In this document: positions 20,933-31,784 of the stretch, one piece after another
Position numbering within the stretch: the first letter of the stretch is position 1
How the letters are laid out: every line of letters starts with the position of its first letter
IMG/VR virus record: IMGVR_UViG_3300043429_000173
Span: 1-64,000 of that record
Origin: a virus
Length of the DNA stretch: 64,000 nt
Reading direction: 5' to 3' (one strand)
The notes under the pieces: generated by a model
What the model saw: the letters and a program-made list of their open reading frames with translations, nothing else
The model's database searches: none
Told to the model about the DNA's origin: nothing
Position numbers and translations under genes: made by a program

Positions 20933-23785
20933 ATGAAAGCAATGGATTTTATAGATTCCGTTGTGCCGAGAGGGGGCACATACTGCGTAGTAGGAATCAA
21001 GAATAAAAAACTTACGTTGCAAGAATTTGCCACATCGCTAGAAGACACAAAACAACTAATTGCGAAGTCGGTTAAACAGGGTAACAACACTTATTTTGGT
21101 TTAGCATCATTTAAAGATAACTCATCTCGTAAGCAAGATAACGTAGGTGAACTCAAATCATTTTACATTGACCTTGACTGCGGTGATGCAGGTAAGGTTG
21201 AGCAGAAGGTTGGCTATCTCAATAAAGAAGATGCCTTTGAAGCGCTTACTAAGTTCGTAACAGAAACAGGTTTACCTCAACCTACTATTGTCGATTCAGG
21301 CGGTGGATGGCACGCGTACTGGATTCTTGATAACGCTCTCAGTAGAGAGAAGTGGCAACCTATCGCCACACGATTCAAGACACTATGCCAACGTAGTAAC
21401 TTATTTATCGACCCAGCTGTGACTGATGATAGTGCACGTGTATTACGTGTGCCTTCTACTATGAACGTATCACGCAGTGTACCTGCGAAGTTGTTGGATG
21501 ATACTTACAACGTCATTGCATTGAGCCAGTTTGAAACTCCTTTACGCGAAGCATGTGAAGCTATAGGTGTCGTTGACTCTATGGTGCCTGAGTTTCTTAG
21601 GGGTGCAGTACGTGAGATGGATGAGGCTACTAAAGCACTGCTTGGTAACAAGTCAGCACGCTTCTCAATCATCGCAAAGAAAAGCTTGGAAGGCGCAGGT
21701 TGTGCGCAAATCAGAGACTGCCTAGTTAATAGCGATACGCTTGACGAACCACGTTGGCGTGCTGTGTTATCTGTTGCTCAAGTATGCGAAGACCGTGACG
21801 ATGCGATCCACAAGATCTCAAAACGTCATCCTGAATACACCCCTGATTCATGTGAACGCAAAGCTAATAAAACTAAAGGACCATACTACTGCAGTACGTG
21901 GGAATCTAAATGGCCTAGTAAATGTGAAGGATGCGTACACAAAGGCACAAACATAACCAACCCAATTCAGTTTGGTGTCGTGCATAACTTTGCTAAGACA
22001 AATGAGGTGGTTATACCACCAACAGTATCCCCTGCCACACCGAATGTAGTAGCGCCTCCAACAACAATTACATTCCCTAAACTGCCATTCCCATATGAAC
22101 GTGGTGTGAACGGTGGTATTTATCAGCATGTTAAATTGCCTGACGGCACCGATTCAGTCGAGCTTGTGTATGAGAACGACTTATTTATTATGAAACGGAT
22201 ACGTGATGCTAACGATGGCGAAGTCTTACTATTTAATCTAGTGCTTCCTATGGATGGATTGCAAGAATTTGTAGTTCCTTTGAAGCATATTGGTTCTGCA
22301 GACAAGCTTCGCGATGCGTTGGCACATCATGGTGTGTCCGCAAACAAGAAGAAGATGGATAGTATTATGAGCTATATATTTAGTACCAATCGTGAACTAC
22401 AACACCGCATGAAGCGCGAGCAATCACGTAGCCAGTTTGGTTGGCATGATAATGACGATGTATTCGTATGCGGTAAACGTGAAATCTCAGCATCAGGAAT
22501 TAAGGCTAGTCCACCATCAACACAGACGATTAACTTAGCACAATGGCTAGAACCTAAAGGTAATTTAGACGAGTGGAAAACGGTCATGAAGGTGTTTAGT
22601 AGACCGGGTTGGGAACGCCATCAGTTAGGTGCATTGATTGCGTTTGGTGCGCCCCTTATGAAGTTCTCAGGTGAACGTGGACTGACATTTAACTTAGTCG
22701 CTGAAGACTCAGGTACTGGTAAGACTTTAATACAACACTTTATTAACTCGACCTATGGGCATACGGATTATCTTATGCTTAGAAAGGGCGATACCATCGC
22801 ATCACGTAACCATCGGTTTGGGGTAATGTGCCACCTTCCTGTGTGTATGGATGAGATGACTAACGCTACACCTGATGACGTATCTGACCTAGTGTATGGG
22901 TTCTCTGAAGGTCGTGGTAGAAACAGACTTGAATCAGGTGCTAACAAAGAGCGCGTCAATGAAACATGGTGGGCAACGCTTAGCGCACTATCATCTAATG
23001 CATCAATGGCAGACAAACTAACCGCACGTAAAGCAACTGCTGATGCGGAGTTAATGCGTATATTCGAGATGGACATCTACAAGCCTGAAGAACTAGACCC
23101 TGACTATGCACAAGGACTTAAGATTATTCTAGAGAATAACTATGGTATCGCAGGTGAGATATACCTCAAGGCTGTAATGAAAGACCTAAAGGGTACAAAG
23201 GCATTGTTCAAAAAGGTTAAGGTCAAGGTCAACAAGATGCTTGGCACTAAATCTAAAGAACGGTTTTGGGTATGTGGCTTCTCATCTATCCTTACTGGTG
23301 GGTACATTGCAAAGAGCCTAGGACTTATCGACTGGGATATTGACGCGTTGTTTAAACTACTTATTACATTAGCACATGAAAAACGTATTGAAGTAGCGAA
23401 CGAAGCCCTAGACTATAAAGGCATCCTCGGTGAGTTCTTGAGTGAGAATAAAGGCGCAATCCTACAGATCAATGGCAACGTGGATCTCAGGTCTGGGCTG
23501 GCTCAAGCACCGATATTCAACCCGAACATCCGAGTCGTTGGTAGGTATGAGCCTGATAGGAATACGCTGTATATCGTGCGCACTGTGTTTAAAGAGTATT
23601 GTGTACGCAAGCAGATACCGTTCAACGCGGCGGTTACTAAGATGCAGGATGGCATCAAGCCTAAGGGTTCAGATAAAATCCGTATCATGCGTGGCACAGG
23701 CATCGATGCACCTGCAGTCCCTGTACTGATATTTGAAGGTAGCTTTGAACCGTTAGAGGAGGTACTTAATGGACCAGCCAATTGA
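20933..23785 (+). CDS. Primase-helicase fusion (AEP primase and DUF927-like helicase)
   Basis: 950 aa. The N-terminal archaeo-eukaryotic primase-type domain shows YIDLDCG (metal-binding Asp 80 and 82) and SGGGWHAYW (122-130, catalytic His), then DPAVTDDSARVLRVP. The C-terminal part is a DUF927-like ATPase with Walker A GTGKT near 594-599 and acidic CMDEMT as Walker B. GGGGGAAACACA precedes the ATG. It should prime and unwind DNA at the phage fork, working with the polymerase at 14824. Confidence 0.9.
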   Translation: MKAMDFIDSVVPRGGTYCVVGIKNKKLTLQEFATSLEDTKQLIAKSVKQGNNTYFGLASFKDNSSRKQDNVGELKSFYIDLDCGDAGKVEQKVGYLNKEDAFEALTKFVTETGLPQPTIVDSGGGWHAYWILDNALSREKWQPIATRFKTLCQRSNLFIDPAVTDDSARVLRVPSTMNVSRSVPAKLLDDTYNVIALSQFETPLREACEAIGVVDSMVPEFLRGAVREMDEATKALLGNKSARFSIIAKKSLEGAGCAQIRDCLVNSDTLDEPRWRAVLSVAQVCEDRDDAIHKISKRHPEYTPDSCERKANKTKGPYYCSTWESKWPSKCEGCVHKGTNITNPIQFGVVHNFAKTNEVVIPPTVSPATPNVVAPPTTITFPKLPFPYERGVNGGIYQHVKLPDGTDSVELVYENDLFIMKRIRDANDGEVLLFNLVLPMDGLQEFVVPLKHIGSADKLRDALAHHGVSANKKKMDSIMSYIFSTNRELQHRMKREQSRSQFGWHDNDDVFVCGKREISASGIKASPPSTQTINLAQWLEPKGNLDEWKTVMKVFSRPGWERHQLGALIAFGAPLMKFSGERGLTFNLVAEDSGTGKTLIQHFINSTYGHTDYLMLRKGDTIASRNHRFGVMCHLPVCMDEMTNATPDDVSDLVYGFSEGRGRNRLESGANKERVNETWWATLSALSSNASMADKLTARKATADAELMRIFEMDIYKPEELDPDYAQGLKIILENNYGIAGEIYLKAVMKDLKGTKALFKKVKVKVNKMLGTKSKERFWVCGFSSILTGGYIAKSLGLIDWDIDALFKLLITLAHEKRIEVANEALDYKGILGEFLSENKGAILQINGNVDLRSGLAQAPIFNPNIRVVGRYEPDRNTLYIVRTVFKEYCVRKQIPFNAAVTKMQDGIKPKGSDKIRIMRGTGIDAPAVPVLIFEGSFEPLEEVLNGPAN

Positions 23786-23954
23786 TTTACCTATAGCTGA
23801 TATGGTGGTAGGGGACAGTTTTTTCGTCCCTTGCATCAATGATAATGAGGTTAAGAAGGAAGCAGCAATCCTAGCAAAGCAGTATGCAGTTGATTTACGT
23901 GTTGAGAAGGTAGTCTATAACGGCATGTATGGAGTGCGCATATGGAGGATATAG
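23769..23954 (+). CDS. Small hypothetical protein, 61 aa
   Basis: Overlaps the primase end by 17 nt, with GAGGAGG upstream. MDQPIDLPIADMVVGDSFFVPC starts a short all-beta or alpha-beta fold; proteins with this VGDSFFVP pattern are common after phage replication genes. Last gene of the rightward block. Two direct repeats CATCTCTGTA follow at 23961-23980. Confidence 0.75.
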   Translation: MDQPIDLPIADMVVGDSFFVPCINDNEVKKEAAILAKQYAVDLRVEKVVYNGMYGVRIWRI

Positions 23955-24031
23955 TATATACATCTCTGTACATCTCTGTATAATTATGTGTAAGGATTTT
24001 TAATCCCTAGCTTTCTCTCCAAAGTAAGCTG

Positions 24032-24061
24032 AAGGCCCGGCTCCCCCGTCGGGCCTTTTTT
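24032..24061. terminator. Terminator at the convergence of the two operons
   Basis: Stem AAGGCCCG/CGGGCCTT (24032-24039, 24050-24057) followed by TTTTTT on the plus strand. It ends the rightward operon. The complementary strand gives only a short A/T flank, so it is mainly a plus-strand terminator that may also help stop late transcripts. Confidence 0.9.
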
Positions 24062-27000
24062 ATTCCAGCCTCTCGTAGAGTTTTTGCACTCTATTCCCGA
24101 TCATGGTTTTCTCACGTTCAGCTATCTTATCTAACGCCTCACGTTTTTCTTCACCTGACATCTTAGATGCAGGCATCTCCATAATGCGATTACGTTGTGC
24201 ACGGGTATTCTCTAATTGCTTACCGATTGCGTTTATCATAGGCATTAATTGTAACTCTGCTTTATGTTCTTCACGATACTCTTTAGCACGTTCAGGGTTA
24301 TTCTTACGTAAGTCTAGGAACGTATTGTATCTAGATTCTATGCGATCACGCAGTGCATAGTAGTCACCCTTACGTTGGCTACCTTGTGGGTCATAGAACA
24401 TCGCACCAATTTCAGGCAGTTGATTTAGTTTAGCTGCTGGGCGTTCAACATCTGATAAGCTGTCAGAAATCACGTTAGATGCAAATAACACATCTTGTCC
24501 CATAGAACCAAACAAACCACGAATGAAGTTATCAATCTTAATCGGGCTTACGTTCAAGTCATTACCCAAAACAGCTTGTCCAATATCGCTAAAGTATTTA
24601 GCTAGTTCTGAAGTCTGTCCTTTTACATACTGCTCGTTAGTGTCTTTGTTTGATAACCCTGCACCTACTAACTGACGACCACTAAAGAATGAGTAGTTAG
24701 TCATGTTCTCAATCACAGGCTTCACTAATGACGGCATAATATCAGTTGGGCTAGTGATCAAGTTCATTGCGCCTGATGCCATAGCATGTCTAAATTTAGC
24801 AGGTGACTCAAACTCTTGTTCAGACATCGTGCGATACGTATGCTCAATACCTGCTTTCAATACAAGGTACTCAGGCGATACTGGAATCTTAAAGCCAGAG
24901 ATTAGGAAGTTACGATCACGGTTCTCATCAGATGCATCTTCATAGTCATCATCACCACTACGTGCCATAGCATAGAGCATGGTAAATGCAGCGAACTTAG
25001 CAACCTTAGCAATCAATAGCTTCTTAGCATCTTCCTTAGAAACCCCTGGGATGTTGCCTTTGAGAGCATCAACCAAGCGCCAATCAGATTGAATCTTAGC
25101 GTTTACGAAAGGTACAGTGGCTAACATATAGCGCAAGAACGAAGACGTACCCTTATGGTTGTAGTTAATCATCATCTGTGCTTTAAGGGCAGCTTCTTGC
25201 TTGGTAAAACCATCATCCAATGCAGCTTTATATACTGATGCACGAGCAGCTAAGTCAGAGTTCTGTGCTAGACGTTCAGCCTTCTCAATATACTTGTTTG
25301 CTTTACCCATCCAGCCTTCATCAGTACGACCTAGAATATTAGCCATGAAGTGATCAAAGCTGTCTTGGAAGTCTACCTGACCCACGATACCTAGTTGGCG
25401 CATTTCAGCTGCAAGCGGAGATTCTTTGCTGATGTTATTAAACTGTTGCGATACGTTAGTACCAATAGATTTAAGGAAGCTTTGTTTGCTACCACCCTGC
25501 ATCCATGCACGTTCCGCGTCTTGCCAAGCCTGACGATACCAGAATGATGGTGTTACTGTAATACCACGGCGTAGTGATGAACCAACGATGTTACCAATAC
25601 GCATAGCCATATTGTTAATGACTGGCACACTGTCAAACATCGCAGTATCGTTAGAGTTATTAATCTTAAAATATTTAAGCTCGCCATTACGTAAGAATGA
25701 GATTACGTTGTCGCTGTCTTTAGCAGCTGCGGTTGTGTAATGCCCACCAAACTCAGGACCAAAGTCTTTCTCTAATTGCTCTAGGTCATCAACCATTAGG
25801 TTGGTCGTATTGTTCTTCATAATACGTTGGTACAACCACATCTCATTTTTCAAGATGTTACCCATCACATCAGCTACATCGTAATCATCAGTGCCAAACT
25901 GCAATTTCTGTTCGTAGTTTGCAGACAATAGGTTGCGCATAAACACCGCATCCATACCTTCACTATCTTTCATACGATATAACGGCACATACTCTAGGCG
26001 TTCGAGTAATGTATCAACTTCCTTAGGTGTATATAACCCTGATGCAATTAACCCTTGACGTTTGTTTTGACGGACTTTATTCCATGTATCACGCCATTGG
26101 TTGAACTCGTTAGCATATTTGCTTTGGACTTCTTTACCTAACTCATATGATGCTTTAGGGAACTCTGCACCTGTCTTCTGACCAATCTTTTGGAGCTCTT
26201 TATAACGATCAGCAAGGATAGCAAACGAAGCTAACTGATATGACATCGCTGGAGAGTTACCATCTGCCTCAATCGCTTTAAGAAGCGCGTCATAGTTCCC
26301 GACTAGCTTAGGCATATTATCGTCTTTAGCTACAATAATTGGTGCACCTGTCTTCTCATCAATCTCTAACGTACCTGACTTAACCGCACCTGATGCGAAG
26401 TAGATTGAGTTGAGTGAATGCTGTGCTGCCAAGTGTCCGTGGAACTTACCAGTTATTTTGTTATAGAATGAATCAGGACCATATGCCTGTGTCATCTTAC
26501 GACTGATTGCATAAAGCGGACCAACCATCTTATTACCAAAACGATCCACCATATCACGGATAGGCATCTCACCACCCATCAGGTCCATCATCTTGTCACG
26601 CATGGATTGTTTGCCTTTGACCTTGAACGGTCTGACTCCCATATCACGTAGCGTTTGTTCTTCTTCAGGCGATAACTGTTGGATGCGTGATGCCATTACC
26701 TCAGCATCTTCGGCTTCATCGAATGTAGCTTCGTTTGCACGTTCAGCGCCCATTTCAAGACGAGCAGCACCATACAACAAGTCCACCACATCTTGACCTT
26801 TTAATGCATTAGGATTGATATGGAATGTAGCTAGTGCTTTAGAGATGCTGTTCCATAAATCATTTAACCAACCGATTGCTTTACCGAACTCAGGCTTATT
26901 CTTACCGCCCGGCTTCATACCATAGTTGTTTATTGCAATCTCACCGAAGTAGGCGATTAGTTCTTTATCCGTTGCCTTTTCACCTTCAGCCATAGCAATT

Positions 27001-30000
27001 GCACGTTTAGCAATCTCGGCATCCTTACCTTTACCCTCAGCCATAGCACGTACACGATTAGCAAGCTGAACTACACGGTCTTTACCGATTAGGTTCTCAA
27101 GTCCTTTGTGCTCACCAATTTCATGGAGGATAACCCCTAGCTCATTACCTTTAGGAATGTTATCTGCAAATAGATAGACCTTACCATTAGGCGTAAACAC
27201 AGCCTTAGCATCTTGGTTAGCATCTTTAATTGACTGTGGTAAATCTGACTCATTGATAGTGCCGTCAATAATTTGCAACCAGCCATTCTTAATCGCATTG
27301 TTGTACCATACTGGGTTAAACCAACCCTTGACTGTATTTTGTAAGCGCTCAACGGTAGACTTCTCTTTCGAGTCTTCACGCATTCTAGCTGATACTTGCT
27401 TAGGCTCAGCACCTTGCTTACCTTTACGTTTAGAGTATAAAAATGCATCAGGATCGTAGTAATCCTCATTACCTTCTTGTGCTCGTGACTCAGCTTCTTT
27501 AAGGTCTTTCTCTAACTGTTTATTAGCCTCTACTTTAGTTGGTGTACCTTTACGTTCACTGGCAATAAACTCACGAACCTCACTGATACCTTCGCTTACA
27601 GCATTATTCCAACGATTAAACTGCTCCTCAGTTGTAGGCTGCATTTGGTATAGGCTTACTAAACGTTCAACCATTTGATTAGGAAGGGCAACATCAGATT
27701 CTGAAATTACTGCATCCATTAGGTTTAGGCGTGAACGCACTGCTGATACCTTACCAGTCAAATCTAGTTTACTTGGTTTAGGTTTCCTACCAACGCTCTT
27801 TAATTGTTTTGCTTGTGGTAGTTCTTCTAGTGTATCTGGTTGAGTCTGTACGCCACTTCCAACTCGTCCTGTAGGCTGAGCAGCCAATCCGAGATCAGGA
27901 GCCACTGCTCCTCGTTTAGGTTTTTTAGCTTCTTTAGCCTCGGTCGCTCGTTGTTGATTAGACAACTCATCGCTTGATATATCTCTTTGTGCGATAGTCG
28001 CACCGTCTCCGACATCGATTGGAGCTCCACGCAATGCTGCTCTTGTTGGTTTTCCTGTTGCGGTAAAGAGAGCTTGTTGTTCTTTAGGGACTGTTTCATC
28101 TACTTGCTCCTCCGCTTCAATTGCTTGTTCTGCTGGTTGAGCATACTGTTCTTGTAGTTCAAACGCTGCCGCTTCATCTGCTTGTTGTTGCGCAAATAAT
28201 TCTTCAGCAGAAGGCATTACCTCGGTTGGTTGTTGGAATGCTTCATCAGGGATCGGTTGTTGCTGTTGTTCAGCAGCTGCTTGTTGTGCTAAGTACGCTT
28301 GGCGTGACTCAGGTGTGCGTAATGCTTCAAGCTTGGCTCGTTGTTCAGCCGCTGCCTTTTCTTTCTCCGTAGCTTCAATCCGTGCCAATATATCAGCACG
28401 TTCTTGTTCAGCATCTACCTCAGGGCTGTTTGCAATCGCATCATCCAGCATGTCCATGAGTTGCGTGTAAAGCGGCTTCTTGCTCTCAGGCAGTTTACTG
28501 TCTGCCATACGCATTTCCATCTCGGCGCGAGCTGCTTCTAATTGATCTAATGGACGACTACGTAATTCATCCTGAGTGCTAATCTCAAGTAAGTCATATG
28601 CCTGTGCCATAGCATAGTATTGTTTTTCTTCAGGGCTTAGTTTTGACTCAGCTACTTTTGCTTTCTTAGCATCAGTTAATTGTTGTTGCAGCATCTTACG
28701 TAAGTCAGCAGCGTCTTTTTTATTCTCAAAATAGAAGTAATCATCGAAGTTGCTGAGTAACTCTTTAATACCTTCAGGCGAGTCAGTCTTATGCATCACA
28801 TGTGCAAGGTTTAAATCTGGACGCTCAGCAAGCACAGCTGCTGTTGTTTGAGCAATCTCATCTTGGCGTCTACGTACAGCGTTTAATTGGTCTGCATAGT
28901 CTTGTGCTACTTTTGTAGCACCTGCAACGTCTATCTCGCGTTCAGCAGCTGCAGCCTGGGCTTGCATTGTTTCTAGTGGACGTGACTCACGTGTTCCACC
29001 CATAGCTTCAGAAGCCATACGGTCTAGGTTAGCTTGGATAGATTTAGCATTAGCAACACGACGGCGCTCTAACTCAGCCTTAATATCTTCCTGAGTCATG
29101 CCTTTAGAAATAGCATTAAACCCACCACCCATACCTGCACCAGCTAATGCGCCAGCGGCAGCGGCTTTGCTTACGTTTTCCATAATAGGCTTACGTTCTG
29201 CCCAGTTTTGGAACATTTGTTCTTGTACTGATTGTGGAAGTTCTTCGAGTAAACCTTCTTTAACTGCACCAAGACCAACACGTGCAGCAATACCACGGTT
29301 CGCTGCATTCATGAAGTTATTGATTTCTACTTCAGAAAGGTTCTGAACAAGTGGACGGTTAAATAATGATTCAGGATCTGTGATGCCTAGACGTTCACCT
29401 AGCTTAGCGCTTTTCGCACCAATTACACCGGTAAGTGCACCTGCCCCAGCAGAAGCTAATGCTTTACGACGAACGTCTTCTTCAGACGCGCCACCTTGTG
29501 TAGTGGCATCCATCGCCATACCTGCAGAAATAGCACCTTCACCAAGACCGATACGAGCAGTTGGTGATGCAACCTTAGCTGCTGAACCTAAAATTCTACC
29601 AGCAGGACCGCCAGCTAATGTAGCAGGAAGTGCTTGTGCAACCAAGCCAGTAAGGGCACGGGGATTTTGTAAGTAGGCTTTGGTTGTTCCTGCAAAACCT
29701 TCAGCTTGCTCAACCGCTTGCTCTTGTGCAAGACGTTCTGGAGAGTAACGTTGTGCTGCTTCTTCTGACCATTTAGATGGTTGGAACCCTGTTGCCTCAC
29801 CTAAGTAATCTGCAGCTTTACCTGCATATGGTTTACCCGTAACAAGACCCACAGGAATATCAACTAGCCCAGTAAGTGCACTAGGTAATTCTAAAACACC
29901 ACGTTTGATGTCAGTGCCAAGATCAGCCATTGCTGATTTGTTTTGTCGTGATCTTTTCGGAGCTTCTTCAAAGGTCGTTTGTGATCTTATATATTCAGCT

Positions 30001-30077
30001 AACTTTCTAGCGTCTTCTACATCACCTGCGGCATCTGCCCTACGTAAGGCTTCATAAACCTGTGCTAGGTCGTTCAT
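24060..30077 (-). CDS. Giant internal virion/ejection protein with metallopeptidase motif, 2005 aa
   Basis: Last gene of the late operon, downstream of three other ejection-like genes. This position and size match large internal virion proteins such as T7 gp16. AAAGGA precedes ATG 30077. Early residues have Gly/Ala-rich hydrophobic segments (150-320), then long Gln/Glu coiled coils (340-700). HEIGEH lies near residue 983 in VILHEIGEHKG, a zincin motif found in large polyvalent phage proteins. The C-terminal 900 residues include many helices and no lytic transglycosylase motif that I recognise. It probably enters the host with the DNA. Confidence 0.8.
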   Translation of the reverse strand: MNDLAQVYEALRRADAAGDVEDARKLAEYIRSQTTFEEAPKRSRQNKSAMADLGTDIKRGVLELPSALTGLVDIPVGLVTGKPYAGKAADYLGEATGFQPSKWSEEAAQRYSPERLAQEQAVEQAEGFAGTTKAYLQNPRALTGLVAQALPATLAGGPAGRILGSAAKVASPTARIGLGEGAISAGMAMDATTQGGASEEDVRRKALASAGAGALTGVIGAKSAKLGERLGITDPESLFNRPLVQNLSEVEINNFMNAANRGIAARVGLGAVKEGLLEELPQSVQEQMFQNWAERKPIMENVSKAAAAGALAGAGMGGGFNAISKGMTQEDIKAELERRRVANAKSIQANLDRMASEAMGGTRESRPLETMQAQAAAAEREIDVAGATKVAQDYADQLNAVRRRQDEIAQTTAAVLAERPDLNLAHVMHKTDSPEGIKELLSNFDDYFYFENKKDAADLRKMLQQQLTDAKKAKVAESKLSPEEKQYYAMAQAYDLLEISTQDELRSRPLDQLEAARAEMEMRMADSKLPESKKPLYTQLMDMLDDAIANSPEVDAEQERADILARIEATEKEKAAAEQRAKLEALRTPESRQAYLAQQAAAEQQQQPIPDEAFQQPTEVMPSAEELFAQQQADEAAAFELQEQYAQPAEQAIEAEEQVDETVPKEQQALFTATGKPTRAALRGAPIDVGDGATIAQRDISSDELSNQQRATEAKEAKKPKRGAVAPDLGLAAQPTGRVGSGVQTQPDTLEELPQAKQLKSVGRKPKPSKLDLTGKVSAVRSRLNLMDAVISESDVALPNQMVERLVSLYQMQPTTEEQFNRWNNAVSEGISEVREFIASERKGTPTKVEANKQLEKDLKEAESRAQEGNEDYYDPDAFLYSKRKGKQGAEPKQVSARMREDSKEKSTVERLQNTVKGWFNPVWYNNAIKNGWLQIIDGTINESDLPQSIKDANQDAKAVFTPNGKVYLFADNIPKGNELGVILHEIGEHKGLENLIGKDRVVQLANRVRAMAEGKGKDAEIAKRAIAMAEGEKATDKELIAYFGEIAINNYGMKPGGKNKPEFGKAIGWLNDLWNSISKALATFHINPNALKGQDVVDLLYGAARLEMGAERANEATFDEAEDAEVMASRIQQLSPEEEQTLRDMGVRPFKVKGKQSMRDKMMDLMGGEMPIRDMVDRFGNKMVGPLYAISRKMTQAYGPDSFYNKITGKFHGHLAAQHSLNSIYFASGAVKSGTLEIDEKTGAPIIVAKDDNMPKLVGNYDALLKAIEADGNSPAMSYQLASFAILADRYKELQKIGQKTGAEFPKASYELGKEVQSKYANEFNQWRDTWNKVRQNKRQGLIASGLYTPKEVDTLLERLEYVPLYRMKDSEGMDAVFMRNLLSANYEQKLQFGTDDYDVADVMGNILKNEMWLYQRIMKNNTTNLMVDDLEQLEKDFGPEFGGHYTTAAAKDSDNVISFLRNGELKYFKINNSNDTAMFDSVPVINNMAMRIGNIVGSSLRRGITVTPSFWYRQAWQDAERAWMQGGSKQSFLKSIGTNVSQQFNNISKESPLAAEMRQLGIVGQVDFQDSFDHFMANILGRTDEGWMGKANKYIEKAERLAQNSDLAARASVYKAALDDGFTKQEAALKAQMMINYNHKGTSSFLRYMLATVPFVNAKIQSDWRLVDALKGNIPGVSKEDAKKLLIAKVAKFAAFTMLYAMARSGDDDYEDASDENRDRNFLISGFKIPVSPEYLVLKAGIEHTYRTMSEQEFESPAKFRHAMASGAMNLITSPTDIMPSLVKPVIENMTNYSFFSGRQLVGAGLSNKDTNEQYVKGQTSELAKYFSDIGQAVLGNDLNVSPIKIDNFIRGLFGSMGQDVLFASNVISDSLSDVERPAAKLNQLPEIGAMFYDPQGSQRKGDYYALRDRIESRYNTFLDLRKNNPERAKEYREEHKAELQLMPMINAIGKQLENTRAQRNRIMEMPASKMSGEEKREALDKIAEREKTMIGNRVQKLYERLE

Positions 30078-30086
30078 ACCATTCCT

Positions 30087-31781
30087 TTATTTTTTAAGGT
30101 GCTTTGTCATAATGCTTTGAATATCCGCAGGAACTCCACCACCCATTGCTTGCTGATAATTTTTAATAGCTGCAGCTAATCGTTTTGGATCTTCTACAAG
30201 GGATGGATCAGAGGTTACTAATAGTTTAGCTATAGCATCAGTACTCTTCATATCTTGTACACCAAATTTAATTCTTTCAGCAGCTTGATCAAATGTAATC
30301 CCTGCTGATTCCGCATAACGTTCAATCATCTGAATTTCAGCTGGTTTCTTATTATACGCTTTTGCCATTTGGTTATAGTGTTGCTCTGTCAAATCAATCT
30401 CGCGGTCTTTTTGCTCTAATTGATACTTATCTTTAATCGCGTCCAACTTACCTTTAGCATTAACTTCTGCAGCACGTGCTTTGTCTGCTTGTTTAGCCAA
30501 TCCAACTGCTCGACGGCTAGCATCATCAGCACGTTTGCTATCTGCACCATAATTAATTGCCGCCAATTGTTCGGCACGTTCAGCCTGAGCCACTTTAGAT
30601 TCAAGCTCAAAGCGACGTTCTTCTGCTTTACGTAGGCTATCACGAGCTTCAGCAAATGATTTAATACCTTTAATGCCGCCTTCTGCAATGTTCTGTAGGG
30701 CAAACTGTGACTTACCTGCAGCCATCCCTAACCCTGCTTCAGCTAATGCCATCCAAGGAGCACGTTCAGCTTCTTTTTCACCCATAGCTTGCATCTTAGC
30801 TAAGCGGTCTTTCATTGCAACACGACCTGCATCTTCGCCTAACTCAGATTTAAATTCAGCTGCGTAGTCACGCATTGATTGCTCTTTAGGCATAAATTTA
30901 TCATACCCAGCTTCATCAACTGTAATTGGATTAAATACTAAATCACCATATGCATTACGTGATGGACGACCTTTACCTGTACCTGCAGCTGTATCGACGA
31001 CAGCTTTTTCTTTACGTGTTTTAGTATCACCGAGTGACTTCACGCCTTTATCAGCAACAGGAATATCCACCATGCGATCCATAAACGCACTTTGAGGTGC
31101 AGTCGCATCTGATACTAATTGGTTAATGCCTTCACGAGTTGCACCCACAGTAACAGGCTTACCTGCTAAATTAGCACGGGTAATATTATCCGCTTCAGCT
31201 AAATCTAATTGCGCTAAACGGCTTTGTTTTTTTGCTTCTTCAGCAGCACTAAATCCTGTACTGCGAGGCATAAAGCCTTCAACTTCATAAGCACGTACTA
31301 GCTTGCCTGTTTTAGGATCGCGCATCCAGCTTAGCTGACCCGGTGCAGTAAGGATGTCTTTTGTATATGCAAACCCACGACGAACCGCTTCTGTTGGATC
31401 ATAGTCTACGTTTGCTAATGCTCGTTGATATGCAATATCATCTTGTGACAAGCCGCCTTTTACGAAGTGTTCTACTTCACCGCCATCTTCAAACGCAACA
31501 ATACCACCAGCCGCCATAGCTTGTTCATCATACATAGTGTCAGGCACAGGTAGGCTAGCTACGCCTTGATCAGCAGACATCATTTGATCTGCTACTGTTG
31601 CTTGCGGTGCTTGTGGTTGTGCTTGCGGTGCGGCAGCTGCACGGATTTGTTTACGACGACTGATCTCAGCTAATGCTAGTGCTGAAGGCACTTGAAGGTT
31701 TGGGTCTTTTAGATAGCCAATTAACGATGCATCAGGTACATCTTTTAGACGTTCAACCAACTGAATAATATTCATGTTCAT
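30087..31781 (-). CDS. Internal virion protein with GG motifs, 564 aa
   Basis: TTAGGATAAG before ATG 31781. The N-terminal 60 residues are helical, a Pro/Gln/Ala linker follows, then GGIVAFEDGGEVEHFVKGG (about 93-111). This repeated GG pattern also appears in the 628-aa protein and the small basic proteins at 54 kb. The C-terminal half is a long coiled coil rich in Ala, Lys, Glu. Likely a DNA-ejection or internal core protein by position. Confidence 0.75.
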   Translation of the reverse strand: MNMNIIQLVERLKDVPDASLIGYLKDPNLQVPSALALAEISRRKQIRAAAAPQAQPQAPQATVADQMMSADQGVASLPVPDTMYDEQAMAAGGIVAFEDGGEVEHFVKGGLSQDDIAYQRALANVDYDPTEAVRRGFAYTKDILTAPGQLSWMRDPKTGKLVRAYEVEGFMPRSTGFSAAEEAKKQSRLAQLDLAEADNITRANLAGKPVTVGATREGINQLVSDATAPQSAFMDRMVDIPVADKGVKSLGDTKTRKEKAVVDTAAGTGKGRPSRNAYGDLVFNPITVDEAGYDKFMPKEQSMRDYAAEFKSELGEDAGRVAMKDRLAKMQAMGEKEAERAPWMALAEAGLGMAAGKSQFALQNIAEGGIKGIKSFAEARDSLRKAEERRFELESKVAQAERAEQLAAINYGADSKRADDASRRAVGLAKQADKARAAEVNAKGKLDAIKDKYQLEQKDREIDLTEQHYNQMAKAYNKKPAEIQMIERYAESAGITFDQAAERIKFGVQDMKSTDAIAKLLVTSDPSLVEDPKRLAAAIKNYQQAMGGGVPADIQSIMTKHLKK

Positions 31782-31784
31782 ATC

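Noticed and set aside
23956-23984. TATAAT at 23979 as a promoter beside the tandem CATCTCTGTA repeats
   Set aside because: No -35 at 16-18 bp, and it reads directly into a terminator.
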